The position numbers and the translations under genes were made by a program. Below are positions 31,704 to 41,885 of a stretch of DNA of 64,000 bases, one piece after another. How positions within the stretch are numbered: position 1 is the stretch's first letter; each line of letters begins with the position of its first letter. Under the pieces are notes generated by a model. It was not told the DNA's origin and made no database searches. It worked only from the letters and a program-made list of their open reading frames with translations. This DNA is from Eustoma russellianum (lineage: Eukaryota; Streptophyta; Magnoliopsida; Gentianales; Gentianaceae): the NCBI GenBank assembly GCA_036186865.1, contig AP025067.1, forward strand, positions 13,280,532 to 13,344,531. Reading direction: 5' to 3'.

Positions 31704-34700
31704 ATATATTAATTTGGAACATTCGAGGCATGCGTACATCCTTGCCTCGATTACGTCAGTTACTTAGAGATTATCGTATAAATTTGCTAGCATTAATCGA
31801 ACCAAAACATACCCCAACGCAAATACATGGGTTTTGTTTACGTCTTGGTTTTTCCCACTGTTATGCTTCACAATCAGAACACATATGGTTTTTTTGGCGG
31901 GATAATGAGTTTTGTATGCTTGACACACAGGATCAAGAACAAGTGCTCCACTTGACTCTTTCTTCAGTCACGCAGCAGCACTCCTTCGTTCTCTCTTTAG
32001 TTTACGCAAAACATACAGTCACACAGCGTCAACATTTATGGCGTGCCTTAGAAGATTTCTCCACGGGATTGCAGTTGCCATGGTTGATTGGTGGAGACTT
32101 CAATACGTTCCGCACAATTGCGGATCATAATGGTCGCTCTACACCTTCTTTATCTGCCTTACAAGATTTTAATGACTGTATTGAGGCTTGCTCGCTTATG
32201 TCCCCACCATATCACGGCACGTGCTATACTTGGGCTGAAGGCCGCGGCCTTGGCCGTATCCGCCGGAGGCTAGACTGGACATTTATTAATTCGTTGATGC
32301 ATGATATGTTTGACATTCTGAAGCTCACTCACTTGCCGCGTGTCACATCGGACCACACTCCCCTCTTGATACAATGTCAGGCAAGTGCCCAACCACTTCG
32401 TCGCACTTTCCGGTTTTTAGACGCATGGCTTCAGCATCAGGATTTTGATAATTACGTCAGGCATGCATGGCTCTCGTATCCAACAACAGGTGGCATGCGC
32501 GGTTTCTATGACAAATTATTATCTCTAAAGAAAGATATTCAGCACTGGAATAAGACTATCTTTGGGAATATTTTCAGCAATTTGAAGGAGGCCGAAAATA
32601 ATCTAAATATCGCAGAAAATAACTGGGATGCCACTTCTACGGAGGAAGCGTGAGAGGCTTATTATCAAGCTAAGGCACAGTATTTGCTTGCCTCAAAATA
32701 TGAACTCTTATACTGGAAGCAAAAGGCTCGAGTCAAATGGTTACAAGAGGGGGATGCTAATACCAGATACTTTCACTCTCTTGTCAAAGGTAAGCGTTCA
32801 CAGCTATGTATTCGTCAGCTTCAAGATTCACAGGGAACATTGTTGACACAACATGAGGAACTTATGAGGGCGGCAGTGGATTTTTATACAGAGTTATTTG
32901 CCCCCGTGCCGACCAGCAATCATACTGAAATATTATCCTATATCCCATGTCTAGTCACTGCTGAGGATAATTTAATGCTTACACAGTTGCCATTGGAATC
33001 AGAGGTCAAAGCAGCGGTATGGAGTTTGGATCCGCACAGTGCGGCAAGCCCCGACGGATTTACTGGACAATTCTATCGTTTATGTTGGCCGATCATACAT
33101 TTGGATGTGCTCAAAGCTGTGCAGGAATTTTTCCTTGGGGTTCCTCAGCCGAAGGTTATGGCTAGTGCTTTACTCACTCTCATTCCAAAAGTGCAGTCAA
33201 CCCAGACATTTGGTGATTTCCGTCCAATTTGTCTTACAAATTTCATCAGCAAAGTTTGCACCCGTATTATTGCCACTCGTTTGAATCAGCTCTTACCAAA
33301 ACTAATTTCGCCAGAGCAAACGGGTTTTCTTGCGGGTAATGATATCTCTACTCAAGTTCTTTTGGCTCGTGAAATGGTGCATATGTTGGACAGAGGCGGA
33401 CCACAGTTATGTCTGAAATTAGATATGATGAAAGCTTTCGATCGGGTTAGTTGGGACTATCTCCAACTGCTTCTAAGCAAGTTTGGGTTTTCTGACTTTT
33501 TCATTCGAGTGATTATTAATCACCTAGGTGCTACGAGGATGTCAGTATTAATCAATGGGCAGCCATCACCATATTTCCGTCCTTTCAAAACCGTTAAACA
33601 GGGGGATCCCTTGTCACCGTTATTATTTATATTATCATCTGAGGGTTTTAGTCGGGGATTGAAGACTCTGGTAAGCACGGGCAGGATTCACACCTTTCGG
33701 TTAGGCAGAATCCATATGGACATTTCACACTTGGCTTATGCGGATGATCTGCTTATCTTCCTGCAAGGAACTCAACGGAATCTTCGCCGTTTCCATGCGT
33801 TTCTCACTACATATGAAACTGCATCGGGACAAAAAGTTAATTTTGGTAAAAGCAGTTTCATTCCATCATCCAATATTACAGCGCGACAATGTCAAAATAT
33901 AAAAGGAATCCTAGGCATGCGCCAAATATCTCTGCCTTTTCGCTATCTTGGTTCTTACCTTCATAAGGGCATCCCTCGGGCTAGGCACTGTTTGTCATTA
34001 TTGCAGCATGTGGATGACCGATTACAGGGTTGGCATTCTCGCCTCTTATCATTCGCAGGGCGGCTTGTGCTATTACGCTCTGTTATTGCGGCACTCCCGC
34101 TATATATTCTGGCAGCAGGCGGCATGCCTCAGTCAGTCATTCGCATGCTCGAAAGGAAGATGTCAGCATTCTTTTGGGGAGATAGGCACCATTGGGTTGC
34201 ATGGAACACTATTACTACTCCGGTTGAAGAAGGTGGATTAGGACTTTGCAGTCTTCGTGAGCTGCAACAGGCATATACATGTCGCATATGGTGGCAATAT
34301 CAGTGCCATGATACATTTTGGAGTCGGTATATGCATCTTAAATATGGAAGACGGGGCGACTATACTCCCAGGCTACCAGATTCCGCAGTTTGGAAATCTA
34401 TCTGTCGCATTCACCCCCTCTGTTCTTCTCACTCAACTGGATTGGGCACATTTCTATCATGGACGTCCATGCCTTCCGGGGAGTTTTCACTTAAGTCGGC
34501 CTATGATATATGTCGGGTTTCGCGCCCAACCTTACTCTCGACAACATTTATTTGGTCTAAACACCACTCTCCCTCTGTTCGGCTTTTGTTGTGGCGTTTT
34601 TTTCCATTCAGCCATGCCTTATGAAGATTACATAGGACAATATCTGGTGGTGCGTCCTACCCAATGCCCTTTTTGCAGATCACATTCAGCCACAGTGGAC

Positions 34701-35561
34701 CATATATTCATTTACTGCTCCCGCATTCGATATTTCTGGAGTTTTTTTGCTGCTGAATTACATGGCGTACCACCAACATCTCTGTCTTTGCGGCAATATT
34801 TACTATCTTGGTGGTATCGGTCCAATTCTACATCACTTGCGGGGGTTTTGAAGATCGTCGTTCCTGCGATAGTATTATCAAACATTTGGCGTCAATATGC
34901 ACAGCTCATCTTTGGGGACACAACAATTTTTTCGACAGTGGCATTGCGTAACTCTATTCACTTTGACATACACGTTTGGATGAGGCGTATCCAGGGGACC
35001 AAGCTGGCAGCAGGTCCTTTGCTATCTCTCTCCTGGCTCCCTCGGATTCGTACTCCTCGTCTTCGGATTATTCGGTGGCAAACACCCCCTTCTGGGCGTC
35101 TCAAGTTAAATGTGGATGCAGCAGTTGGCCAACATTATGCAGCAGGTGGAGTGATTTTGCGTGATCACGATGGTGGTTGTATTCAGGCCCTTTCTTTTCG
35201 TCTTCCTCACAGTACACCGTTACATGCAGAGATTCAGGCTACTCTTTTTGGCCTGATTTATTTTCTACCCTTATACCGTTCGCTTATGGTGGAATCTGAT
35301 TGTGCTCAAATGATAACATGTCTCTGTAAGCCTCGGCAGCCAACAGGAAATTATCATCTTCGGCAACTTCACAATTTGGTTAGTCAGCATCGGCTGGTAC
35401 TGGTTCATACGTACTGGGAGAATAATATGCCGGCTCATTATCTTGCCCAACATGCAATGATGCATCCTACAACGGGGTTGTATAACAGTCATACCCTTCC
35501 TTCCATGGTCAAGGCATCCGTGGCACTGGATCTCACATCGGTGCACTTACGCACAATCTAA
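31700..35561 (+). pseudogene. LINE-D ORF2: endonuclease, RT, CCHC finger, RNase H; two lesions
   Basis: AP-endonuclease: WNIRG (N7), EPK (E34), GGDFN (D133, N135), RLDW (D192) and SDH (217-219). After TGA at 32651-32653 (TGG expected) the same frame continues at 32684. RT: LMLTQLPLESEVK..., KLDMMKAFDRVSW, KTVKQGDPLSPLLF and YADDLLIF (about 33735). A T7 run near 34598 (six T expected) shifts frame. The rest follows: CPFCRSHSATVDHIFIYC finger and RNase H with LNVDAAVGQHY, LHAEIQATLFGL and VESDCAQM, ending AHYLAQHA...HLRTI at TAA 35559-35561. About 1287 codons. One nonsense and one homopolymer slip separate it from an open ORF2; either could be a sequencing error. Confidence 0.92.
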
Positions 35562-35584
35562 TGGCTTGCTGTTTTTTCGCATCT

Positions 35585-35614
35585 TCTGCCCGTGTCCTAA
35601 CAATCACGGGCAGA
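35585..35614 (+). other. Inverted repeat D1 in LINE-D 3' region
   Basis: TCTGCCCGTG / CACGGGCAGA, 10 bp perfect, 10-nt loop; followed by CTCGGTACG. Confidence 0.8.
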
Positions 35615-35798
35615 CTCGGTACGCATACTGCTCATCTCATACGCTGCTGCTGCATAATTTTTTTGATGATACATATCAATGTTGTCTCAATTCCCATGAT
35701 CAATGGCTGTTGTGCTAACGGTGAGCTCCATTTGGCGTGCGCTTGCAACACTAGCAAACATGCAGTCTTCCACACGGATTGGCACCGTCCCCTCCTAT

Positions 35799-35830
35799 AT
35801 GCCTGCACTACATTTGGTGCGGGCAGGCAT
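35799..35830 (+). other. Inverted repeat D2 in LINE-D 3' region
   Basis: ATGCCTGC / GCAGGCAT, 8 bp perfect, 16-nt loop that can pair further (GCAC/GTGC); followed by GGTTCG. A degenerate third unit lies near 36038-36060. Confidence 0.72.
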
Positions 35831-36298
35831 GGTTCGTTTTCTTTTCTTTTGCTTTTGCATATCAGGTCGCGATTTCACATTCTTTCTACACTGATGAAGC
35901 AAATTTACTTGCCCCATGTATATCGGTCGACAATATGTTTCTCCACTTCACTTGGAGCTGAGAGGCGTCTGTGGTATAGTTTTTTTTGATGTCGCTGCTT
36001 CCCGGGTCTTCCATATGGATTGGCTCTCCTCCAATAACCCTGATGTGCAGGCAGGTTGGGGATGATCAACCCAATTTGGATGCCTTACCACTTACACGCG
36101 GATGATATCCGGACTGAGCATCACAATGGCTCGCAACTATGGCAGCATTACAACATAGCCCAACTCAAGATGGCTCTTCTTTTCAACACCAGTGGCATAC
36201 ATCATCTTCGGGCAGCATCACATACAAACTCTTTGTATACTGTCTTGTACAACTTAGGTATCAATGACAGTCGTATAAATATGCACGCTTTTTCCTTC

Positions 36299-36334
36299 GC
36301 CAAGGTTTTATCCACAAGGGTGGTTTTTCTTGGC
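36299..36334 (+). promoter_or_regulatory. 3'-terminal LINE hairpin, copy in LINE-D
   Basis: Arms GCCAAG (36299-36304) and CTTGGC (36329-36334), inner CCAC...GTGG; followed by AAGGTTTTAATGCGACATATC. Confidence 0.75.
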
Positions 36335-36480
36335 AAGGTTTTAATGCGACATATCGTATACGACTGGAGATATCTCATCATTGGCTTTTTGATCCATTTA
36401 TTCGCGTATTCTGACATTTGTACAATGGTTTTCCTCCGCCAAAAGTGAGGCTTTCTCTTAATAAAAGATCTTTTCTATAA

Positions 36481-36527
36481 AAAAAATACAATATACATAT
36501 ATATATATATATATGTACATACATACT
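36481..36527. repeat. TA microsatellite between LINE-D and LINE-E
   Basis: AATACAATATACATATATAT...TGTACATACATAC, a short version of the spacer found at every LINE junction in the array. Confidence 0.88.
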
Positions 36528-36725
36528 GCCAAAAATACGGCGATCTCTCTCTCTGGCGATCTCTCCCGGCGGCGCTAGCCGTCGCTGATGCCGTTGCTGC
36601 CGGAAGCCTCTTTCTCTCGTCACTCCGCTTCCATTTCTTATTCACATCCGCTTTTCTGTTTTTTCCCGATTCTTCCTGCACTGATCGCATTGCTGCGTCC
36701 GGCTTCCACCCCTTTCGTAACGCAC

Positions 36726-38018
36726 ATGATAGCGGCACCGTCTTTCGCTGCGGTTGTCACCGGCGCCGCCCAATCCGGCAACATCCACATTGCGCCGAAA
36801 ACGGTTTCTAGACACAAAGGCCTTCCATTGGTTTCCTTTCTCGATGATGAAATTGACGCATTGGCTGAACCCTACAGGTATTCTTTGGTTGGCACTTTTT
36901 GGTATGGCAGGCCACCTCTGAAAGTTATACGAGAGGTGTTCGAAAAAATCGGTTTCCATCAAGATTTACGTATTACATTGCTTGATAAGTCGCATATCCT
37001 TTTAACGTTCCGCAATGAAGCGGATTATTTGCGTTGCTTCTACCGCCGATCATGGCAGATCTCTGGTGGACTGTCGATTTTGACCCCAGCGCTGATGTTC
37101 CTATTGTTCCTATCTGGGTTGCACTGCCGTCCTTGCCGATACATCTTCATCATCGGGCGGCACTATTTGAAGTGGTTAAGCCGATTGGTACCCCCTTGAA
37201 ATTAGATGTCGCCACTTCGGATGGTCTGCGTCCATCAGTGGCTCGCGTTTGTGTCGAAGTTGATGTATCACAAGAATTGCCTCAAAAAATTTATCTGCAA
37301 GCGAAAGGACGAATGATCTTGCAATCCATAGTATATGAGGATCTCCCTCTTTTGCACATCATGCCGCCGATTAGGTCATGCAATAGCTGCATGTCCATCA
37401 ACAGCAAGTGGTACGGCTCCTCCACCGCCACCTCCTCCGCCGCCACCACCCCCTCCAAAGTCGGTTCGCCCTCCGCGCCAGCGATGGACCCCAATCAAAA
37501 AGCGTGCGACGGTGTCGGAGGTGCCTCAGCCCGTCTTTGCTGAGCCTACTACCGCTATTGATAACTCCTCTCCTAGGTCGGCGTCCCATCCGAATTTGGC
37601 CCCTGCCATGCAGACCGAGGTTGACGATCCTCAAATGCCTTCACCACGTCATCACGTTGCGGCTAATCTTCCAGAAGAGGAATTTTGCGATGCTGCGGAT
37701 CAACAACTGCCTGTCGAGCCAACGCAAGTCGAAACAGGTCACTCTTCGGACACAGATTTACCCCTAGAGGGGTCGATAGAGGAGATTTTAGATGTTCCGG
37801 AAGACATTGCCCGTAGATTGCAATCTATACCGCCATCGCCGGATGAAGATATTCTGATATCACGTTTAACGAATACTGAGACTACGACAGAATTTATACC
37901 GGTAGTGCCAAGACGCAAGCGACGCACGCGTAAGGACTTGCCACCTCTCCCGCCTTCCACGATCTTAACTCGGAGCGCATCTCACGTCGTCCAGGGAAGT
38001 ACCTCTCTTACTCAATGA
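36726..38018 (+). pseudogene. LINE-E ORF1 (DUF4283, zinc knuckle), two frameshifts
   Basis: ATG 36726 is preferred to the upstream in-frame 36588 because homology with LINE-D begins here. DUF4283: YSLVGTFWYGRPPLKVIREV, HILLTFRNEADYLRCFYRR. A small deletion near 37060 removes about eight residues and shifts frame. VDFDPSADVPIVPIWVALPS and RPSVARVCVEVDVSQELPQK follow, then a second shift near 37345. The zinc knuckle is CTSCRRLGHAIAAC, followed by 13 consecutive prolines, an acidic region and the basic RRKRRTRKDLPPLPPS end. TGA 38016-38018 overlaps the ORF2 ATG. Confidence 0.87.
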
Positions 38019-41000
38019 ATAGCCTAGTTTGGAATATTCGGGGCATGCGTGCCTCATTACCTAGACTAAAACAATTAATTTCAGAGCATCGATTGCACTT
38101 ACTAGCTTTACTAGAGCCCAAACACACACCTTCAAGCATCTGTCGATTCATGTTGCAGCTTGGTTTTACACACTCTTATGCTTCACAGTCACATCATATT
38201 TGGTTTTTTTGGCGTGGTGCTGAGTTTCGATTACTTGCTACTCAGGATCAGGGTCAAGTGGTGCATTTTACACTTCAATCCATTTCATTGCAATGGACGT
38301 TTGTATTTTCGGTTGTCTATGCCAACACGACGCCTATCCAGCGCCATCCTCTTTGGCAAGCCATGGGTGATTTTGCTGCTTCGTGTCATTTACCTTGGCT
38401 GGTTGGTGATGATTTTAACACATTTCGCTCATTAGAAGATCATCGTGGTCGGTCGGCTCCATCATTAGCAGCATTACAAGACTTTAATGACTGTATTGAA
38501 CAGTGCTCTCTTATGGCTCCTCCTCACCAGGGCTCAAGATTTACTTGGGCAGATGGGAGAGGTCTTGGTCGTGTAAGTCGCAGATTAGATTGGCTGTTTA
38601 TTAATTCTACATTTCAAGATAGCTTTGAGGCGCTAAAGTTGTCACATTTACCGAGGGTTGCTTCTGATCACATGCCATTATTGTTCTTATGTCACCGACA
38701 TGGGGGTAATAGCCGGCGCACATTCAGATTTTTAGATGCATGGTTGCATCATTCAGACTTTCATACTTATATGAAGCAGGCGTGGCTATCTTATCCTACT
38801 ACAGGTGGTATGTATGGTTTCTATAGAAAATTATGCTCATTCAAAAAAGATATTCAACGGTGGAATATTGACATCTTTGGCAATATTTTTAATAACCTTA
38901 AGTATGCGGAGACTCAATTAAATTATGCTGAGGCAGCCTTGGATGCTCAGCCTACAGAGGAAACATGGGCCGCATATCATAAGTCTAAGGCCGAATATTT
39001 GCAAGCATCTGCCGCGGAATTACGTTTCTGGAAGCAAAAAGCTAGAGTGAAATGGCTTCAGGAGGGTGATGCTAATACACAATACTTCCATTCTATTGTT
39101 AAGGGGAAGCGGACACACTTAAGTATTCAGCACATACATGATGCTGAGGGCCATTTGCTAACGGAGCCATCGGACATCATGGCAGCTGCGGTTTCTTTTT
39201 ACACCGATTTGTTTGCTCCAGCTTCTACACAGAATCATTCGGCTATATTATCTTACGTTCCTCGGCTGGTTTCAGATGAGGACAATACACGGTTGACCAT
39301 GCTTCCTACTGCAGCCGAAATCATGGATGCTGTATGGCATCTGGATCCTCAGAGTGCTGCTGGTCCGGATGGTTTTCACGGTATGTTCTATCGTTCATGT
39401 TGGTCGGTCATACATTCTGATGTGGAAAAAGCTGTGCAGGAATTCTTCCTGGGTATTCCGCAGCCATCGATTATGGCAAGTGCAGCTATTACTTTGATAC
39501 CCAAAACATCATCACCGCAGTCTTTCAGTGATTTCCGACCAATCTGTTTGACGAATTTCTTAAGTAAGGTATGTACCCGCATTATAGCCACGCGTTTGGG
39601 CCTGCTTCTCCCTAAGTTGATTTCTCCGGAACAAACAGGTTTTCTTCCAGGGTATGATATCTCCACACAAGTTTTATTGGCACGAGAAATGGTTCATATG
39701 TTGGATAATGGCACTTCACATTTATGCCTGAAATTGGATATGATGAAAGCTTTTGACCGAGTCAGTTGGGATTATTTGGAACGTCTTTTGTTGCGCTTTG
39801 GCTTTTCAGGTTTTTTCACTAGGATTATCCTCAATCATCTCCGAGCTACTACATTATCAGTTTTGATCAATGGTAAACCATCTCCAGCTTTTCGCCCACA
39901 TCGGGGGGTGAAACAGGGGGATCCTTTATCTCCTCTGCTTTTCATTCTGTCATCTGAGGGGTTCAGCCGCGGCTTATCATCTTTAGTGGCAGCAGGCAAT
40001 ATTCGTCCATTCAGGCTTGGTCGTATCCCATTTGCCATATCTCATTTGGCGTATGCCGATGATCTCCTTGTTTTCCTGCAAGGTACATAGCGTAATATCC
40101 GACAGTTTAAAAAGTTCTTAACGGACTATGAAACTGCGTCTGGACAAAAGGTCAATTTTCAAAAGAGTAGTATTATTCCATCGGCTCGCCTTTCTATGCG
40201 TCGGGTTCGCAATTTGCAGGAGATACTTGGGATGCGACTTTCGACATTGCCTTTCCGTTATTTGGGATCTTATCTTCACAAAGGTATCAACCGTTCTCGC
40301 TATTGTGCTACTCTTTTACAACATTTCGATGACAGATTGCAAGGGTGGCATTCCAGGCTTTTATCTTCTGCGGGTCGTTTAGTCTTATTGAGTTCTGTGA
40401 TTTCTGCGCTCCCTCTTCATGTCATGGCGGCAGGTGGGCTGCCAAAGTCATTAAACTGATACATCGAAAAATGGCTACTTTTTATTGGGGGAATCGACAC
40501 CACTGGGTTGCATGGTCCAATATTACATTGCCTATTGAGGAGGGCGGATTGGGGCTGCGGGATCTTAATTCGTTACAGCAGGCATATCATTGCAGAATAT
40601 GGTGGCTATATCATAAGCAAGACACATTATGGAGTCGGTATATGCAGGCAAAATATGGACGTAGGGGAGAATTTCGACCACGTCTGCCGGATTCGCCAGT
40701 TTGGAAGCTTATTTGTCGCATTAATAATATTTGTGTAACGCACACAGCAGGGACGAATAGCTTTCTCACGTGGCAGCCCTCGGCCTCGGGGGAATTCACT
40801 TTAAAATCTGCTTACAATATATGTCGATCATCTAGACCCACATTGCTTTCAGCTAAGTTCATTTGGTTTAAACACCATTCGCCATCCATCAGATTATTAC
40901 TCTGGCGTTTGTTCCATGCGGCTTTACCATTTGAAGACTATAGGTCCTTATTTGACAGCACGTCCTACGCAGTGCCCGTTTTGCAAGCAGCATTCCTCCT

Positions 41001-41875
41001 CAGTTGATCATGTATTGTTGTATTGTTCGACAATCCGACGCTTGTGGATGTTCTTTGCAGCAGAATTGCAGGGCGTTTCTCCAACTACTTTATCTCTCCG
41101 ACAGTATTTATTGGCTTGGTGGTACAGATCTTCCTCTTCTTCAATCGATGGGGTGCTCAAAATTGTTGTCCCTGGCATTTTAGTGCATAATATATGGCGT
41201 TGCTATGCTAATATGGTGTATGGCGATCAGGCATCCTTTTCTATATCTGCACTTCGGGCTACAATCCATTTTGATATTCATATGTGGGTTCATACACTCC
41301 ATGGTTCCAAGCTTGCAGCCGGACCTGCCCCGTCGTTATCATGGCTTCCAACGCTTCGCACTCCGCGTCTACAAGTGATTAAATGGCTTACTCCTCCATC
41401 AGGTCGATTTAAACTCAATGTTGACGCAGCTGTTGGACGCCTCAATGCTGCAGGAGGTATCATTTTACGTGACTCTTGTGGCGCTTCTGTGCGTGTCGTA
41501 GCATTCCGCCTCCCTCCGTGTCCACCATTGCAGGCTGAAATTCAGGCAGCTTTGTTTGGCTTGCTATATTTTCTGCCATTATACAGGACTCTTATTCTAA
41601 AGACTGACTGTGCACAGCTACTGCAACGTCTACATCAACAGCAACCCGTGTTCGGAAACTTCCATCTCAAATTACTAAAGCTGTTGATCATTCGACATAA
41701 CTTGGAAATTAAGCACGTATACAGAGAGGCAAATATGTCAGCACATTACTTGGCTCAGCATGCAATGCTGTCGCCGTGCACTTCATTCTTTACATCCTCC
41801 AGCCTGCCATCAATGGTTCGTGCTGCAGTTTCGTTGGACCTCACGTCAGCTATCTTGCGTAGGCGGTCAACATAA
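38015..41875 (+). pseudogene. LINE-E ORF2: endonuclease, RT, CCHC finger, RNase H; three lesions
   Basis: Open from ATG 38015 to TAG 40088-40090 (CAG expected). Endonuclease: WNIRG, LEPKHT, VGDDFNTF (second Gly of GGDFN is Asp here), RLDWLF, SDHMPLL. RT: AITLIPKTSSPQSFSDFRPI, KLDMMKAFDRVSW, GVKQGDPLSPLLFIL, YADDLLVF (about 40050). After the TAG, a 4-base GTCA loss near 40448 and a 2-base TA loss near 40940 shift frame. The CPFCKQHSSSVDHVLLYC finger and RNase H (LNVDAAVGRLN, LQAEIQAALFGLLYF, LKTDCAQLL, REANMSAHYLAQHA) follow, ending at TAA 41873-41875. Confidence 0.92.
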
Positions 41876-41885
41876 CGTCTTCCGA

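Larger units (their letters stand above)
35561..36448 (+). pseudogene. Putative ORF3 of LINE-D, interrupted
   Basis: TAATG joins the ORF2 stop and the ORF3 ATG (35561). The frame is open to TGA 35987-35989 (after a T8 run) and again from 36056 to 36448 in the same phase. In the short gap the repeated motif VFHMDW is read in another phase, so two offsetting frameshifts are likely. Recognisable parts are TGRLGT near the start, HAVFHTDWHRPLLYAC with GAGRHG, AGRLGMIN after the gap, and the common C-terminus INMHAFSFAKVLSTRVVFLG ... VFLRQK. Function unknown. Confidence 0.45.
30235..36480 (+). mobile_element. LINE-D: nearly full-length L1-type LINE
   Basis: About 6.2 kb. It has a GC-rich 5' leader (GCCGCCGCCGCCGG near 30260), ORF1 (30417-31703), ORF2 (31700-35561), the 3' region with putative ORF3 and the terminal hairpin, ending in AATAAAAG...AAAAAAA near 36480. 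Only two lesions are seen in ORF2 and none in ORF1, so it is among the youngest copies here. The flanks are TA-rich, and no clear target duplication can be defined in such sequence. Confidence 0.93.
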
